Source: Streptomyces marinisediminis (GTDB lineage: Bacteria > Actinomycetota > Actinomycetes > Streptomycetales > Streptomycetaceae). Taken from it: a stretch of DNA of 64,000 nt. The stretch is from positions 186,001 through 250,000 of the forward strand of contig NZ_JAPKFL010000002.1 of the NCBI RefSeq assembly GCF_026262575.1, written 5' to 3'. The position numbers and the translations under genes were made by a program. Below are positions 8,353-16,886 of this stretch, in pieces (within the stretch, counting starts at the first letter, position 1; each line of letters starts with the position of its first letter). The notes under the pieces are model-generated. The model saw only the letters and a program-made list of their open reading frames with translations, ran no database searches and had not been told where the DNA came from.

Positions 8353-8745
8353 CTACGGCTCGCGCACGCCGCCTCCGGCGGGCGGTGCCGCCGCCCCGGC
8401 TCCGCCGCGCAGGGGCCAGACCCGCAGCACCGCCGGGGTGCCGTCGGGGGCGGTGTCCTCGTCCACGCAGCGGCCGTCGCGCAGGTCGAAGACGTGCTTG
8501 TACATCGGCGACGCCACCGTCGGGGCGCCGTCGCGGCTGCCCAGGATGCCCCGCGAGATCACGTGCGCGCCGCTGAAGGGGTCGCGGTTGTCGACCGCGT
8601 ACACCGCCCCGGCGCGGTCGCGGAAGACCGCCACCTGGTCGCCGCTCGCGGTGAGCACGGCCACCCCGCGCCCCGGCGTCAGGTCCCGGTAGGCGCAGAT
8701 TCGCGTCCAGTTCGCGCCGTCGAAGACCTCCACGTCACCGGTCAT
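8353..8745 (-). CDS. nirD: Nitrite reductase (NADH) small subunit NirD
   Basis: 130-residue Rieske-fold subunit of assimilatory NADH-nitrite reductase (nitrite to ammonium). The ATG at 8745 overlaps the nirB stop as ATGA. The fold is recognisable (VAVFR, VYAVDNRDPFSGAHVISRG, SPMYKHVFDLRDGRC), but the two CxH/CxxH iron-sulfur ligand pairs of true Rieske proteins are missing, as is normal for NirD. The last 20 residues are an Ala/Gly/Pro tail. Confidence 0.93.
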   Translation of the reverse strand: MTGDVEVFDGANWTRICAYRDLTPGRGVAVLTASGDQVAVFRDRAGAVYAVDNRDPFSGAHVISRGILGSRDGAPTVASPMYKHVFDLRDGRCVDEDTAPDGTPAVLRVWPLRGGAGAAAPPAGGGVREP

Positions 8746-11348
8746 GCGGTACGCACCTCCAGACCGGGGCCGGCGACCAGCGCCGGGGTGCGGGCCAGCC
8801 CCCGCTCGCCGGGTCGGGCCGGGCGGATCTGACCCCGTTCCGGGACGAACGTGACGGCGGGGTCGGGCGTGCCGGGGGCGTTGACGAAGGACGCGAAGCG
8901 GCGCAGCCGCTCGGGGTCCTCCAGCACCGCGCGCCACTCGTCCCGGTAGCCGTCGACGTGGCGCTCCATCAGCGCGTCCAGCTCCGCGCAGATGCCGAGG
9001 GCGTCGTCCATCACGACCGCCCGCACGTGGTCCAGGCCGCCCTCGACGCGCTCCAGCCAGGCGGAGGTCCGCTCCAGCCGGTCCGCGGTGCGGATGTAGT
9101 ACATCAGGAACCGGTCGATGGTCCGGATCAGGGTCTCCCGGTCCAGGTCGGCCGCGAGCAGGTCGGCGTGGCGCGGCGTGGTGCCGCCGTTGCCGCCGAC
9201 GTAGAGGTTCCAGCCGGAGGAGGTGGCGATGATCCCGAAGTCCTTCCCCCGCGCCTCGGCGCACTCGCGCGCGCAGCCGGAGACGGCGGACTTCAGCTTG
9301 TGCGGCGAACGCAGCCCCCGGTAGCGCAGCTCCAGTTCGATCGCGAGGCCCACCGAGTCCTGCACGCCGTACCGGCACCACGTCTCGCCGACGCAGGACT
9401 TCACCGTGCGCAGCGACTTGCCGTAGGCGTGACCGGACTCGAAGCCGGCGTCCACCAGCCGCCGCCAGACCAGGGGCAACTGGTCGACGGCGACGCCCAG
9501 GAGGTCGATGCGCTGGCCACCGGTGATCTTCGTGTAGAGGCCGAAGTCACGGGCGATCTCCCCGATGGCGATCAGCCCGGCCGGGGTGATCTCACCGCCC
9601 GGCACGCGCGGCACCACCGAGTAGGATCCGTTGCGCTGGAGGTTGGCCAGGACGTGGTCGTTGGTGTCCTGCAGCGCCGCCCGCTCCCCGTCCAGGACGT
9701 GCCCGTCGTCGAGGCCGGCCAGGATCGAGGCGACGACGGGTTTGCAGACCTCGCACCCCTCGCCGGTGCCGTGCCCGTCGACCAGGGCGGAGAAGGACGT
9801 GATCCCGGTGATCCGCACGATCTCGTAGAGCTCCGCCCGGGTGTGCGCGAAGTGCTCGCACAGGCGCGTGTCGACGCCGGCGCCCCCGGCTTCCAGCTCC
9901 TCGGCGACGAGGGCGCCCAGGGCGGGGACGCAGCTTCCGCACCCCGTCCCCGCCCGGGTGCACTTCCTGACCTCGGGGACGGTCACGCAGCCCTGCTCGC
10001 GGACGGCCTCCCGGACGCGCCCCCGGCTCACGTTGTGGCAGGAGCAGACCACCGCGTCCTCGGGCGGCACGTCCGCTCCCGCGGAGCCGAGGGCGGCGGG
10101 CAGCACCAACTGCTCGGGGGGCGTCCGCAGCGGCTCGCCACCGGCCGCCAGCGGGCGCAGCCGGCCGTAGGACTCGGTGTCGCCGACGAGCACGCCGCCG
10201 AGCAGGCGGCCGTCCCCTCCGACGACCAGCTTCTTGTAGACACCGGAGCGGCTGTCGCTGTAGACGACGTCGAGGGCGCCCTCGGCCGCCCCGTGGGCGT
10301 CGCCGAAGCTGGCGACCTCGACGCCGAGCAGCTTGAGCTGGGTCGAGGTGTCCGCACCGGTGAAGACGTCCCGTTCGCCCGGCGTTCCCGCCAGCGCGCG
10401 GGCGGCGGTCTCCGCCATGGCGTACCCGGGGGCGACCAGGCCGTAGACCCGGCCGTCCGCGGCCCGCGCGCACTCCCCGATCGCGTAGACGCAGGGGTCG
10501 GAGGTGCGGCAGTGCTCGTCGACGGCGACGCCACCGCGCTCGCCGACCGCGAGGCCGCTGCCCCGGGCCAGCTCGTCGCGCGGGCGCACCCCCGCCGAGA
10601 AGACCACCAGATCGGTCCGCAGCTCCCGCCCGTCGGCGAGCACCATGCCGCTGACCCGCCCGTCCTCGCCGGTGAGGACGGCCTCGGTGGCGGCCCCCGT
10701 GTGCACGCGGACGCCCAGCTCCTCGACCTTGCGGCGCAGCAGCCGGCCGCCGCCCTCGTCGACCTGGAGGGCCATCAGCCGGGGCGCGAACTCCACGACG
10801 TGGGTCTCCAGGCCGAGCGCGGTGAGCGCGCCCGCCGCCTCCAGGCCGAGCAGTCCGCCGCCGACGACGGCGCCGGTCCGGGCCCGCCGGGCGTCGGCGC
10901 TGATCGCCTCCACGTCCTCAAGCGTCCGGTAGACGTGGCAGCCGGCCGCGTCGTGGCCGGGGACCGGCGGCACGAAGGGGGAGGAGCCCGTGGCGAGCAC
11001 CAGCGCGTCGTAGGCCAGCACCCGGCCGGAGGCCGTGGTGACGGTCCGCGCGGCGCGGTCGATCGCCGCGGCCGGGTCTCCCAGGCGCAGGTCGATGCCG
11101 TGGTCTGCCAGGAAGCCCGGCGCGGCGAGCGCGAGTTCCTCGGCGCCGGTGCCGGCAAACCACGAGGTCAGGTGGACCCGGTCGTAGGCGGGGCGGGGCT
11201 CCTCGGCGAGCACGGTGATCCGCCAGGCGGCGGCCCCGGGCTGGTCGACCAGGGCTTCCAGGAAGCGCTGGCCGACCATGCCGTGGCCGACGAGGACGAG
11301 ATCCCGCGCCCGGCGGGGCGGCGGAGGGAGCGTGGCGTGACGCGTCAT
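8742..11348 (-). CDS. nirB: Nitrite reductase (NADH) large subunit NirB
   Basis: 868-residue siroheme enzyme reducing nitrite to ammonium with NADH. Order of domains: FAD/NAD(P) oxidoreductase (VGHGMVGQRFLEAL near the start, YDRVHLTSWF, a second dinucleotide fold), a BFD-like [2Fe-2S] domain (CSCHNVSRG with KCTRAGTGCGSC), then the two nitrite/sulfite reductase half-domains. The siroheme/[4Fe-4S] ligands are the Cx5C in SCVGETWCRYG and the Cx3C in SGCARECAEA. The start overlaps the upstream FAD reductase stop as ATGA, and its own stop overlaps nirD. It depends on siroheme; a chelatase for that pathway lies across the divergent promoter. Confidence 0.95.
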   Translation of the reverse strand: MTRHATLPPPPRRARDLVLVGHGMVGQRFLEALVDQPGAAAWRITVLAEEPRPAYDRVHLTSWFAGTGAEELALAAPGFLADHGIDLRLGDPAAAIDRAARTVTTASGRVLAYDALVLATGSSPFVPPVPGHDAAGCHVYRTLEDVEAISADARRARTGAVVGGGLLGLEAAGALTALGLETHVVEFAPRLMALQVDEGGGRLLRRKVEELGVRVHTGAATEAVLTGEDGRVSGMVLADGRELRTDLVVFSAGVRPRDELARGSGLAVGERGGVAVDEHCRTSDPCVYAIGECARAADGRVYGLVAPGYAMAETAARALAGTPGERDVFTGADTSTQLKLLGVEVASFGDAHGAAEGALDVVYSDSRSGVYKKLVVGGDGRLLGGVLVGDTESYGRLRPLAAGGEPLRTPPEQLVLPAALGSAGADVPPEDAVVCSCHNVSRGRVREAVREQGCVTVPEVRKCTRAGTGCGSCVPALGALVAEELEAGGAGVDTRLCEHFAHTRAELYEIVRITGITSFSALVDGHGTGEGCEVCKPVVASILAGLDDGHVLDGERAALQDTNDHVLANLQRNGSYSVVPRVPGGEITPAGLIAIGEIARDFGLYTKITGGQRIDLLGVAVDQLPLVWRRLVDAGFESGHAYGKSLRTVKSCVGETWCRYGVQDSVGLAIELELRYRGLRSPHKLKSAVSGCARECAEARGKDFGIIATSSGWNLYVGGNGGTTPRHADLLAADLDRETLIRTIDRFLMYYIRTADRLERTSAWLERVEGGLDHVRAVVMDDALGICAELDALMERHVDGYRDEWRAVLEDPERLRRFASFVNAPGTPDPAVTFVPERGQIRPARPGERGLARTPALVAGPGLEVRTA

Positions 11349-12574
11349 CGGGCGGCTCCGTGGGAAGTGAGCAGGTGGACGGGCGGATCGAAGAGTGGTT
11401 CGTCGCGTTCGCGGGCGAGGGCGAGGTCGCCCGCGGTCGCCAGGTCGCCGAACAGGACCGCTCCCACCAGCCGCTCGCCGCGCAGCACGAGCTTCTTGTA
11501 GCTGCCCCGCGTGGCGTCGGCCAGCCGGAGCACCCGCAGCCGGGGGTCGGCGGCCACGTCCTCGGCGTCGAGGTGCACCTCGCCGAAGGCCGCGTACTCC
11601 AGCGGGCCCGCGGTGAGCCGGGCCAGCGGGCGCGAGCCCCGGTAGCGGGCGGTGGGGTCCGCGCCGGACAGCCGCGCGGCGAGCACGTCGGCCTGCTCCC
11701 ACGCCGGTCCGGCCAGGCCGTACACCGTGCCCCGGTGTTCGGCGCAGTCCCCGATGGCGTGGACGCCGGGCGCGGAGGCGGCCAGCCGGTCGTCGACGAC
11801 GACGCCGCCGCCGACGCGCAGCCCGGTGGCGTGGGCGAGCCCGGTACGCGGCCGGGCCCCGCAGGCCAGGACGACGAGGTCGGTGCTCAGGCGGTGGCCG
11901 TTCGCCAGCTCCACGGCGCGGCCGCTCCCGGCGTCCACGACGGCGCGGGCGCGGTTGCCCGGGTAGGACTCGACGCCCAGGCGCCGCAGTGCGCTCCGCA
12001 GCGCGGCCGAGGCGCCGGCGTCGAGGTGGCGCTCGGCCAGGTGCGGCCCCTGGTGGACGATCTCGACCGCGAGGCCGAGGGCGGCCAGGGCCCGTGCGGT
12101 GCTCACCCCGAGCACACCGCCGCCGACGACCACCGCACGCCGCGCGCGGCCGGCGTCCGCGGCGAGCAGCGCGCAGTCGTCCAGGGTGCGCACGGCGTGC
12201 ACGCCGCCGCGCAGGCCGCCGGCGGGGTCCCGCACGCCGCGCACCGGGGGCAGGACCGGGTTGGCGCCGGTCGCGAGGACGAGCTCGTCCCAGCCCTCGG
12301 CGCCTCCGTCGGCGAGCGTCAGCGTCCGCGCGGTGAGGTCCACGGCCACGACCTCCGACCCCGCCCGCACCTCGGCGCCGCCGGTCGGCAGGGCCATCGC
12401 CTCCCGGGCGTAACGCCCGGTCAGCACGTCGGCCAGGAGCACGCGGTTGTAGGGGGGCCGGGTCTCGGCGCCGAAGAGGGTGACCCGGGCGGTGCCGCCC
12501 CGGGCGTGGTAGCGCTCGGCGAAACGGGCCGCGGCCATGCCGGCTCCGACGACGGCGATCCGGTGCGCGCTCAC
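11345..12574 (-). CDS. FAD-dependent reductase, probable electron-transfer partner of NasA
   Basis: 409-residue pyridine nucleotide-disulfide-type flavoprotein. The GTG at 12574 (GAGGAGGG upstream) overlaps the nasA stop as GTGA. It has an N-terminal FAD site (VVGAGMAAARFAE), a PPYNRVLLADVLTG block, a central NAD(P) site (VVGGGVLGVSTARAL) and the second FAD block (GVHAIGDCAE). It is a paralogue of the first third of NirB next door but lacks all iron-sulfur and siroheme domains. Sandwiched between nasA and nirB, it most likely passes electrons from NAD(P)H to the nitrate reductase. The donor specificity is inference. Confidence 0.8.
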   Translation of the reverse strand: MSAHRIAVVGAGMAAARFAERYHARGGTARVTLFGAETRPPYNRVLLADVLTGRYAREAMALPTGGAEVRAGSEVVAVDLTARTLTLADGGAEGWDELVLATGANPVLPPVRGVRDPAGGLRGGVHAVRTLDDCALLAADAGRARRAVVVGGGVLGVSTARALAALGLAVEIVHQGPHLAERHLDAGASAALRSALRRLGVESYPGNRARAVVDAGSGRAVELANGHRLSTDLVVLACGARPRTGLAHATGLRVGGGVVVDDRLAASAPGVHAIGDCAEHRGTVYGLAGPAWEQADVLAARLSGADPTARYRGSRPLARLTAGPLEYAAFGEVHLDAEDVAADPRLRVLRLADATRGSYKKLVLRGERLVGAVLFGDLATAGDLALARERDEPLFDPPVHLLTSHGAAR

Positions 12575-14661
12575 GTCGTGCCCTCCTCGCCGGGCCGGGC
12601 CCGCTCCACGCGCACCGCGCAGACCTTGAACTCGGGCATCTTCGACGTGGGGTCGAGAGCGGGGTGGGTGAGGGTGTTGGCCCGGCCCGCGCCCGGCCAG
12701 TGGAAGGGCATGAACACCGTGTCCGGTCTGATCGCGTCCGTGATCCGGGCCGGCGCGACGGCACGGCCCCGCCGGGAGACCACGGCCAGCGGCTGCCCCT
12801 CCCGCACCGCCAGCTTCCGCGCGAGCAGCGGGTGCAGCTCCACGAACGGCCCCGGCGCGGCGGCGTTGAGCGCCTCCACGCGCCGGGTCTGCGCTCCGCT
12901 CTGGTACTGCGCCAGCACCCGCCCGGTGGTCAGGTGGAGGGGGTAGGCCGCGTCGGGTTCCTCCGCCGCGGGGCGGTGGGTGACCGGCACGAAGCGGGCC
13001 CGGCCGTCCGGGGTGGCGAAGGCGTCGAGGAAGAGCCGCGGGGTGCCCGGGTGGTCCTCGTCCGGGCAGGGCCAGAAGACGCCGTCCGCGGCGCGGATGC
13101 GCGCGTAGGTGATGCCCGCGTAGTCCGCCTGTCCGCCGGCCGAGGCGCGGCGCAGTTCCCCGAAGACGGCCTCCGCGTCGTCGGGGAAACCGCTGCGGAC
13201 GCCCAGCCGCCGGGCCAGTTCGCCCAGGAGCCACAGGTCGTCCCGCACCCCCTCGGGCGGGTCCACGGCGCGCCGGCGCAGGATCACCCGGCCTTCGAGT
13301 GTGGTCATCGTCCCCGTCTCCTCGGCCCACTGGGCGGCGGGCAGGACGACGTCGGCCAGCCGTGCGGTCTCGGAGAGCACCAGATCGCTGACGACGAGCA
13401 GGTCCAGGGAGCGCAGCCGACGCGTCACGTGCGCCGCCCGCGGGGCGGAGACGACGGGGTTGGAGCCCATCACCAGCAGCCCCCGCGCGCCGCCGGGGGT
13501 GCCGAGGCCGTCCAGCAGTTCGTAGGCCGAACGGCCCGCGCCGGGGAGGGACTCGGGGGTGACGCCCCAGATCCGGGCGACGTGCTCGCGTGCCCGCGGG
13601 TCCTCGATCGAGCGGTAGCCGGGGAGCTGGTCCGCCTTCTGGCCGTGCTCCCGTCCGCCTTGCCCGTTGCCCTGCCCGGTCAGGCACCCGTAGCCGGAGT
13701 GGAGCCGCCCGGCCTTGCCCGACGCCAGGCAGAGGTTGATCCACGCGCTGACGGTGTCGGTGCCCTTGCTCTGCTGCTCGGGGCCCCGCGCGGTGAGCAC
13801 CATGCCGGTCGCGGCCCGGCCGAAGCGGTGCGCCGCCTCCCGCAGCCGGGACGCCGCGACACCGGTGAGGCGCTCGACGCGCTCGGGCCACTGGGCCATC
13901 GCGGCGGCCCGCGCCTGCGCGAAGCCGCTGGTCCGCGCCTCGACGAAGGCGGTGTCGACCATGCCGTCGGCGATGAGCACGTGCAGCAGGCCGAGGGCGA
14001 GCGCCAGGTCGCCGCCGGGCAGCGGCTGGAGGTGGAGGTCGGCCAGCTCGGCGGTCCGGGTGCGGCGCGGATCGACCACGATCAGCGTGCCCCCGTTCTC
14101 CCGCAGCTCGCGGAAGTAGCGCAGGGCCGGCGGCATCGTCTCCGCCGGGTTGCCGCCGACGAGGATCAGGCACTCGGTCCGCGGGATGTCCTCCAGGGGG
14201 AAGGGCAGCCCCCGGTCCAGGCCGAAGGCGAGCCTGTTCCCGGCCGCCGCCGAGGACATGCAGAAGCGGCCGTTGTAGTCGATGTTGGCGGTGCGCAGCA
14301 CGACACGGGCGAACTTGCCCAGCAGGTAGGCTTTCTCGTTGGTCAGCCCACCGCCGCCGAAGACGCCGACGGCGTCGGGGCCGTGGGTCTGGCGGAGGGC
14401 GGCGAAGCCGCGGGCGACCCGGTCCAGCGCCTCGTCCCAGCCGGCGGGCCGCAGGGCGCCCCCCTCACGCACCAGCGGAGCCGTCAGCCGGCCGGCTCGC
14501 CCGAGCAGCGCGGCGGCGGACTGGCCCTTCCCGCAGAGCGCCCCCCGGTTGACGGGGAAGCCGGGCCGTGCCACGACCTGCGGATGTGCGCCGTCGGTGG
14601 CCAGGCGCATACCGCACTGCAACGAGCAGTACGGGCAGTGCGTATCGGTCGCGGTCGTCAT
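12571..14661 (-). CDS. nasA: Assimilatory nitrate reductase catalytic subunit
   Basis: Cytoplasmic molybdenum (bis-MGD) enzyme reducing nitrate to nitrite. ATG at 14661, 696 residues. A longer in-frame reading exists upstream but looks non-coding. The N-terminus binds one [4Fe-4S] cluster through CPYCSLQCG and the later Cys in GALCGKG. Molybdopterin-binding segments follow (GGGGLTNEKAYLLGKFAR, GTDTVSAWINLCLASG, GQGNGQGGREHGQ). The MopB-type C-terminal domain has HLTTGRVLAQYQSG. There is no C-terminal [2Fe-2S] domain, so an external reductase is needed, presumably the gene it overlaps. It heads the minus-strand nitrate operon, divergent from nnaR. Confidence 0.93.
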   Translation of the reverse strand: MTTATDTHCPYCSLQCGMRLATDGAHPQVVARPGFPVNRGALCGKGQSAAALLGRAGRLTAPLVREGGALRPAGWDEALDRVARGFAALRQTHGPDAVGVFGGGGLTNEKAYLLGKFARVVLRTANIDYNGRFCMSSAAAGNRLAFGLDRGLPFPLEDIPRTECLILVGGNPAETMPPALRYFRELRENGGTLIVVDPRRTRTAELADLHLQPLPGGDLALALGLLHVLIADGMVDTAFVEARTSGFAQARAAAMAQWPERVERLTGVAASRLREAAHRFGRAATGMVLTARGPEQQSKGTDTVSAWINLCLASGKAGRLHSGYGCLTGQGNGQGGREHGQKADQLPGYRSIEDPRAREHVARIWGVTPESLPGAGRSAYELLDGLGTPGGARGLLVMGSNPVVSAPRAAHVTRRLRSLDLLVVSDLVLSETARLADVVLPAAQWAEETGTMTTLEGRVILRRRAVDPPEGVRDDLWLLGELARRLGVRSGFPDDAEAVFGELRRASAGGQADYAGITYARIRAADGVFWPCPDEDHPGTPRLFLDAFATPDGRARFVPVTHRPAAEEPDAAYPLHLTTGRVLAQYQSGAQTRRVEALNAAAPGPFVELHPLLARKLAVREGQPLAVVSRRGRAVAPARITDAIRPDTVFMPFHWPGAGRANTLTHPALDPTSKMPEFKVCAVRVERARPGEEGTT

Positions 14662-14792
14662 GGCCACGACCCTGGCGCCGGGGCGTTGCGCCGCGTTGTC
14701 GCCCGTGTTGCGCCCGCGGTACGGGTCCCTCACCCGGCGCGGGAGGCCGCGTGCGGTGGGGGAAACACGCCGTAACACCGCGCTGCGGTGGT

Positions 14793-14819
14793 CTCACGCG
14801 CCGGTGACACCGGGGCAAC
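14793..14819. promoter_or_regulatory. GlnR-box-like repeats between nasA and nnaR
   Basis: CTCAC-n6-GTGAC-n6-GCAAC with exact 11-base periodicity; the last pair closely fits the GlnR pattern GTnAC-n6-GAAAC. Further GAAAC (14762) and GTAAC (14772) elements lie nearby at 10-base spacing. GlnR is the known activator of streptomycete nitrate and nitrite genes. Confidence 0.5.
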
Positions 14820-14852
14820 ACGACCGTCATCGCGCGCATCGACCCTGCCTTC

Positions 14853-15992
14853 ATGGGTACCCCAGCCAGCTCCGTCCCGTCCGCGCCGCCGGGCCCGCTG
14901 ACCGGCTTCACCGTCGGCGTCACCGCGGCGCGCCGCCGCGAGGAACTCGTCGCGATGCTGACCCGGCGCGGGGCCCGCGTCGTCCAGGCACCGGCTCTGC
15001 GCATCATCCCGCTCCAGGACGACGCCGCCCTGCGCCACGCCACCGAGGCGTGCCTGGCCGCGCCCCTGGACTACGTCGTGGCGACCACCGGCGTCGGCTG
15101 GCGCGGGTGGATGAGCGCGGCCGACGGCTGGGGGCGCGGCGGGGCACTCGTCGCCGCCTGCCAGGGCGCCGCCGTCCTGACCCGGGGGCCGAAGGCGACC
15201 GGCGCGGTCCGCGCCAGCGGGCTGACCGAGACCCACTCCCCGGGCAGCGAGGCCACCGACGAACTCCTGGCCTGGCTGCTGAGCCGGCCGCTGGCCGGCC
15301 GCCGCGTCGCGGTCCAGGAGCACGGCCTGCCGCTCACGGCGTTCGTCGCGGCCCTGCGGGAGCGGGGCGCGGAGGTGGTCCCGGTCCCCGTCTACCGGTG
15401 GGCGCCGCCGGAGGACCCCGGGGCGTTCCGGCGCCTGGTCGAGCGGACCCTGCGCCGCGAGGTCGACGCCCTGGCCTTCACCAGCGCGCCCGCGGTCACC
15501 GCCTTCCTGGAGACGGCGGCGGCCGGGGGGCGGTACCGGCACGCCCTGGAGGCGCTGTCCGGCGACGTGCTGGCGGCCTGTGTCGGACCCGTGTGCGCAC
15601 GGCCCCTGCTGGACGCCGGGCTGCCCGTCGTGTGGCCCGAGCGCGGTCGGCTGGGCGCGCTGGTCCGCGTCCTGACCCAGACGCTGCCCCCGCGTGGCCG
15701 CCGGGAACTCCGTCTCGCCGGCCGTGTCCTGATCCTCCAGGGCAGCGCGCTCCTGGCCGACGGGGAGAGCCGCTGGCTCTCCTCCCGGGGCGCGGCGCTG
15801 CTGCGCGCGCTGGCCGAGCGGCCCGGCCGGGTGCGCTCCCGCCCGGACCTGCTGCGCCGGGTCTGGGCGGACACGGACGCGGACGAGCACGCCGTCGAAG
15901 CCGCGGTCGCCCGGCTGCGCGCCGCGCTCGGGCCCCACGGCCGCCTGATCGAGACCGTGCCCAAGCGCGGCTACCGCCTGGCGGCGTCGTGA
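14853..15992 (+). CDS. nnaR: NnaR: HemD-like domain fused to winged-helix regulator
   Basis: 379 residues. Residues about 17-275 resemble uroporphyrinogen-III synthase (two alternating lobes, with ATTGVG, SEATDELLAWL and AFTSAPAV segments). Residues about 285-379 form an OmpR/PhoB-type winged helix (LSSRGAALLRALAERP, VEAAVARLRAAL, VPKRGYRL). This architecture is that of NnaR, shown in Streptomyces coelicolor to act with GlnR to switch on nitrate/nitrite assimilation. Its position divergent from nasA and coupled to a sirohydrochlorin chelatase fits that role. Whether the HemD-like part still makes uro'gen III or senses a tetrapyrrole cannot be seen from sequence. Confidence 0.88.
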   Translation: MGTPASSVPSAPPGPLTGFTVGVTAARRREELVAMLTRRGARVVQAPALRIIPLQDDAALRHATEACLAAPLDYVVATTGVGWRGWMSAADGWGRGGALVAACQGAAVLTRGPKATGAVRASGLTETHSPGSEATDELLAWLLSRPLAGRRVAVQEHGLPLTAFVAALRERGAEVVPVPVYRWAPPEDPGAFRRLVERTLRREVDALAFTSAPAVTAFLETAAAGGRYRHALEALSGDVLAACVGPVCARPLLDAGLPVVWPERGRLGALVRVLTQTLPPRGRRELRLAGRVLILQGSALLADGESRWLSSRGAALLRALAERPGRVRSRPDLLRRVWADTDADEHAVEAAVARLRAALGPHGRLIETVPKRGYRLAAS

Positions 15993-16810
15993 CGGCCCCG
16001 GCCGGGGCGCCCGCCGCGCCGCCGTCCCTCCTCGCCGTCGCACACGGCACGCGTGACGCCCGCGGGGCCGCGGTGACCGAGGCGCTGCTCGCGCGGGTCC
16101 GCGCGCTCCGCCCCAAGCTGCGCGTGGAGCGGTGCTTCCTCGACCTGGCCGCTCCGTCCCTGCCGGACGCGCTGGCCCGGCTCAGCGGGGACGTGGTGCT
16201 CGTGCCGCTGCTCCTGGGCACCGGCTACCACCTGCGCACCGACATCCCCGACGCCCTCGCCGACGCGCCGCACGTGCGCGCCCGGGTCGCCCGCGCCCTC
16301 GGCCCGCACCCGCTGCTGGCCGACGTCCTCACCGACCGCCTCCACGGCGCCGGGTGGCGCGGCGGCCATCCGGTGGTCCTGGCGGCGGCGGGCTCCACCG
16401 ACGCCGGTGCCAACGCGGACACCGCCGCCATGGCCGCCCTGCTGCGCGCCCGCCTCCCCGGCACGCCCGACGTCGTCCCCGCCTACCTGTGCGCCGCCCG
16501 GCCCACCCCCGCCGAGGCCGTCGCCGCCCTGCGCGCCCGGGGCCATCCGCGGGTCGCCGTCGCCGCGTACCTCCTGGGCCCCGGGTTCTTCGCCCGCCGC
16601 ACCGCGCGCTGCGGTGCCGCGCTCGTCTCCGCCCCGCTCGGGGCGCACGACGTGCTCGCCCGCCTCGTCGCCCTCCGCTACGACGAGGCCGCCGAGGCGT
16701 TCGGCCCGCCCCGCCCGGCGGGGAGCGACCGCCGACGCGGCCGCTCCCCGACCGCCCCCCGCACACGGCCGCGCACGACGGCGGCGCGGGTGCGGGAGCG
16801 GGGCGGGTGA
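15989..16810 (+). CDS. Sirohydrochlorin chelatase, CbiX/SirB type
   Basis: Inserts Fe2+ (or Co2+) into sirohydrochlorin, the last step to siroheme, the cofactor of NirB. The GTG at 15989 overlaps the nnaR stop as GTGA; 273 residues. Two tandem CbiX-like lobes are visible. The first keeps the metal-binding His residues in AVAHGTRDARG and LGTGYHLRTDIP; the second has LAAAGSTDAGAN and YLLGPGFFARR, with Arg in place of the His. A 35-residue Arg/Thr/Pro-rich tail is probably disordered. Coupling to nnaR links cofactor supply to nitrite reduction. Confidence 0.85.
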   Translation: MTAPAGAPAAPPSLLAVAHGTRDARGAAVTEALLARVRALRPKLRVERCFLDLAAPSLPDALARLSGDVVLVPLLLGTGYHLRTDIPDALADAPHVRARVARALGPHPLLADVLTDRLHGAGWRGGHPVVLAAAGSTDAGANADTAAMAALLRARLPGTPDVVPAYLCAARPTPAEAVAALRARGHPRVAVAAYLLGPGFFARRTARCGAALVSAPLGAHDVLARLVALRYDEAAEAFGPPRPAGSDRRRGRSPTAPRTRPRTTAARVRERGG

Positions 16811-16886
16811 CGCTGTTCCGCCGGGGCGGTGGCCGTGCCATGGTGGGCCGCGTCCATTGGTCTGTACCTGACGGGAGGAGCGGACG

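Noticed and set aside
8958..11501. 847-codon plus-strand frame opposite nirB
   Set aside because: Mirror of nirB in high-GC DNA: low-complexity Ala/Gly/Arg/Val composition, no domain, and the opposite strand is clearly coding.
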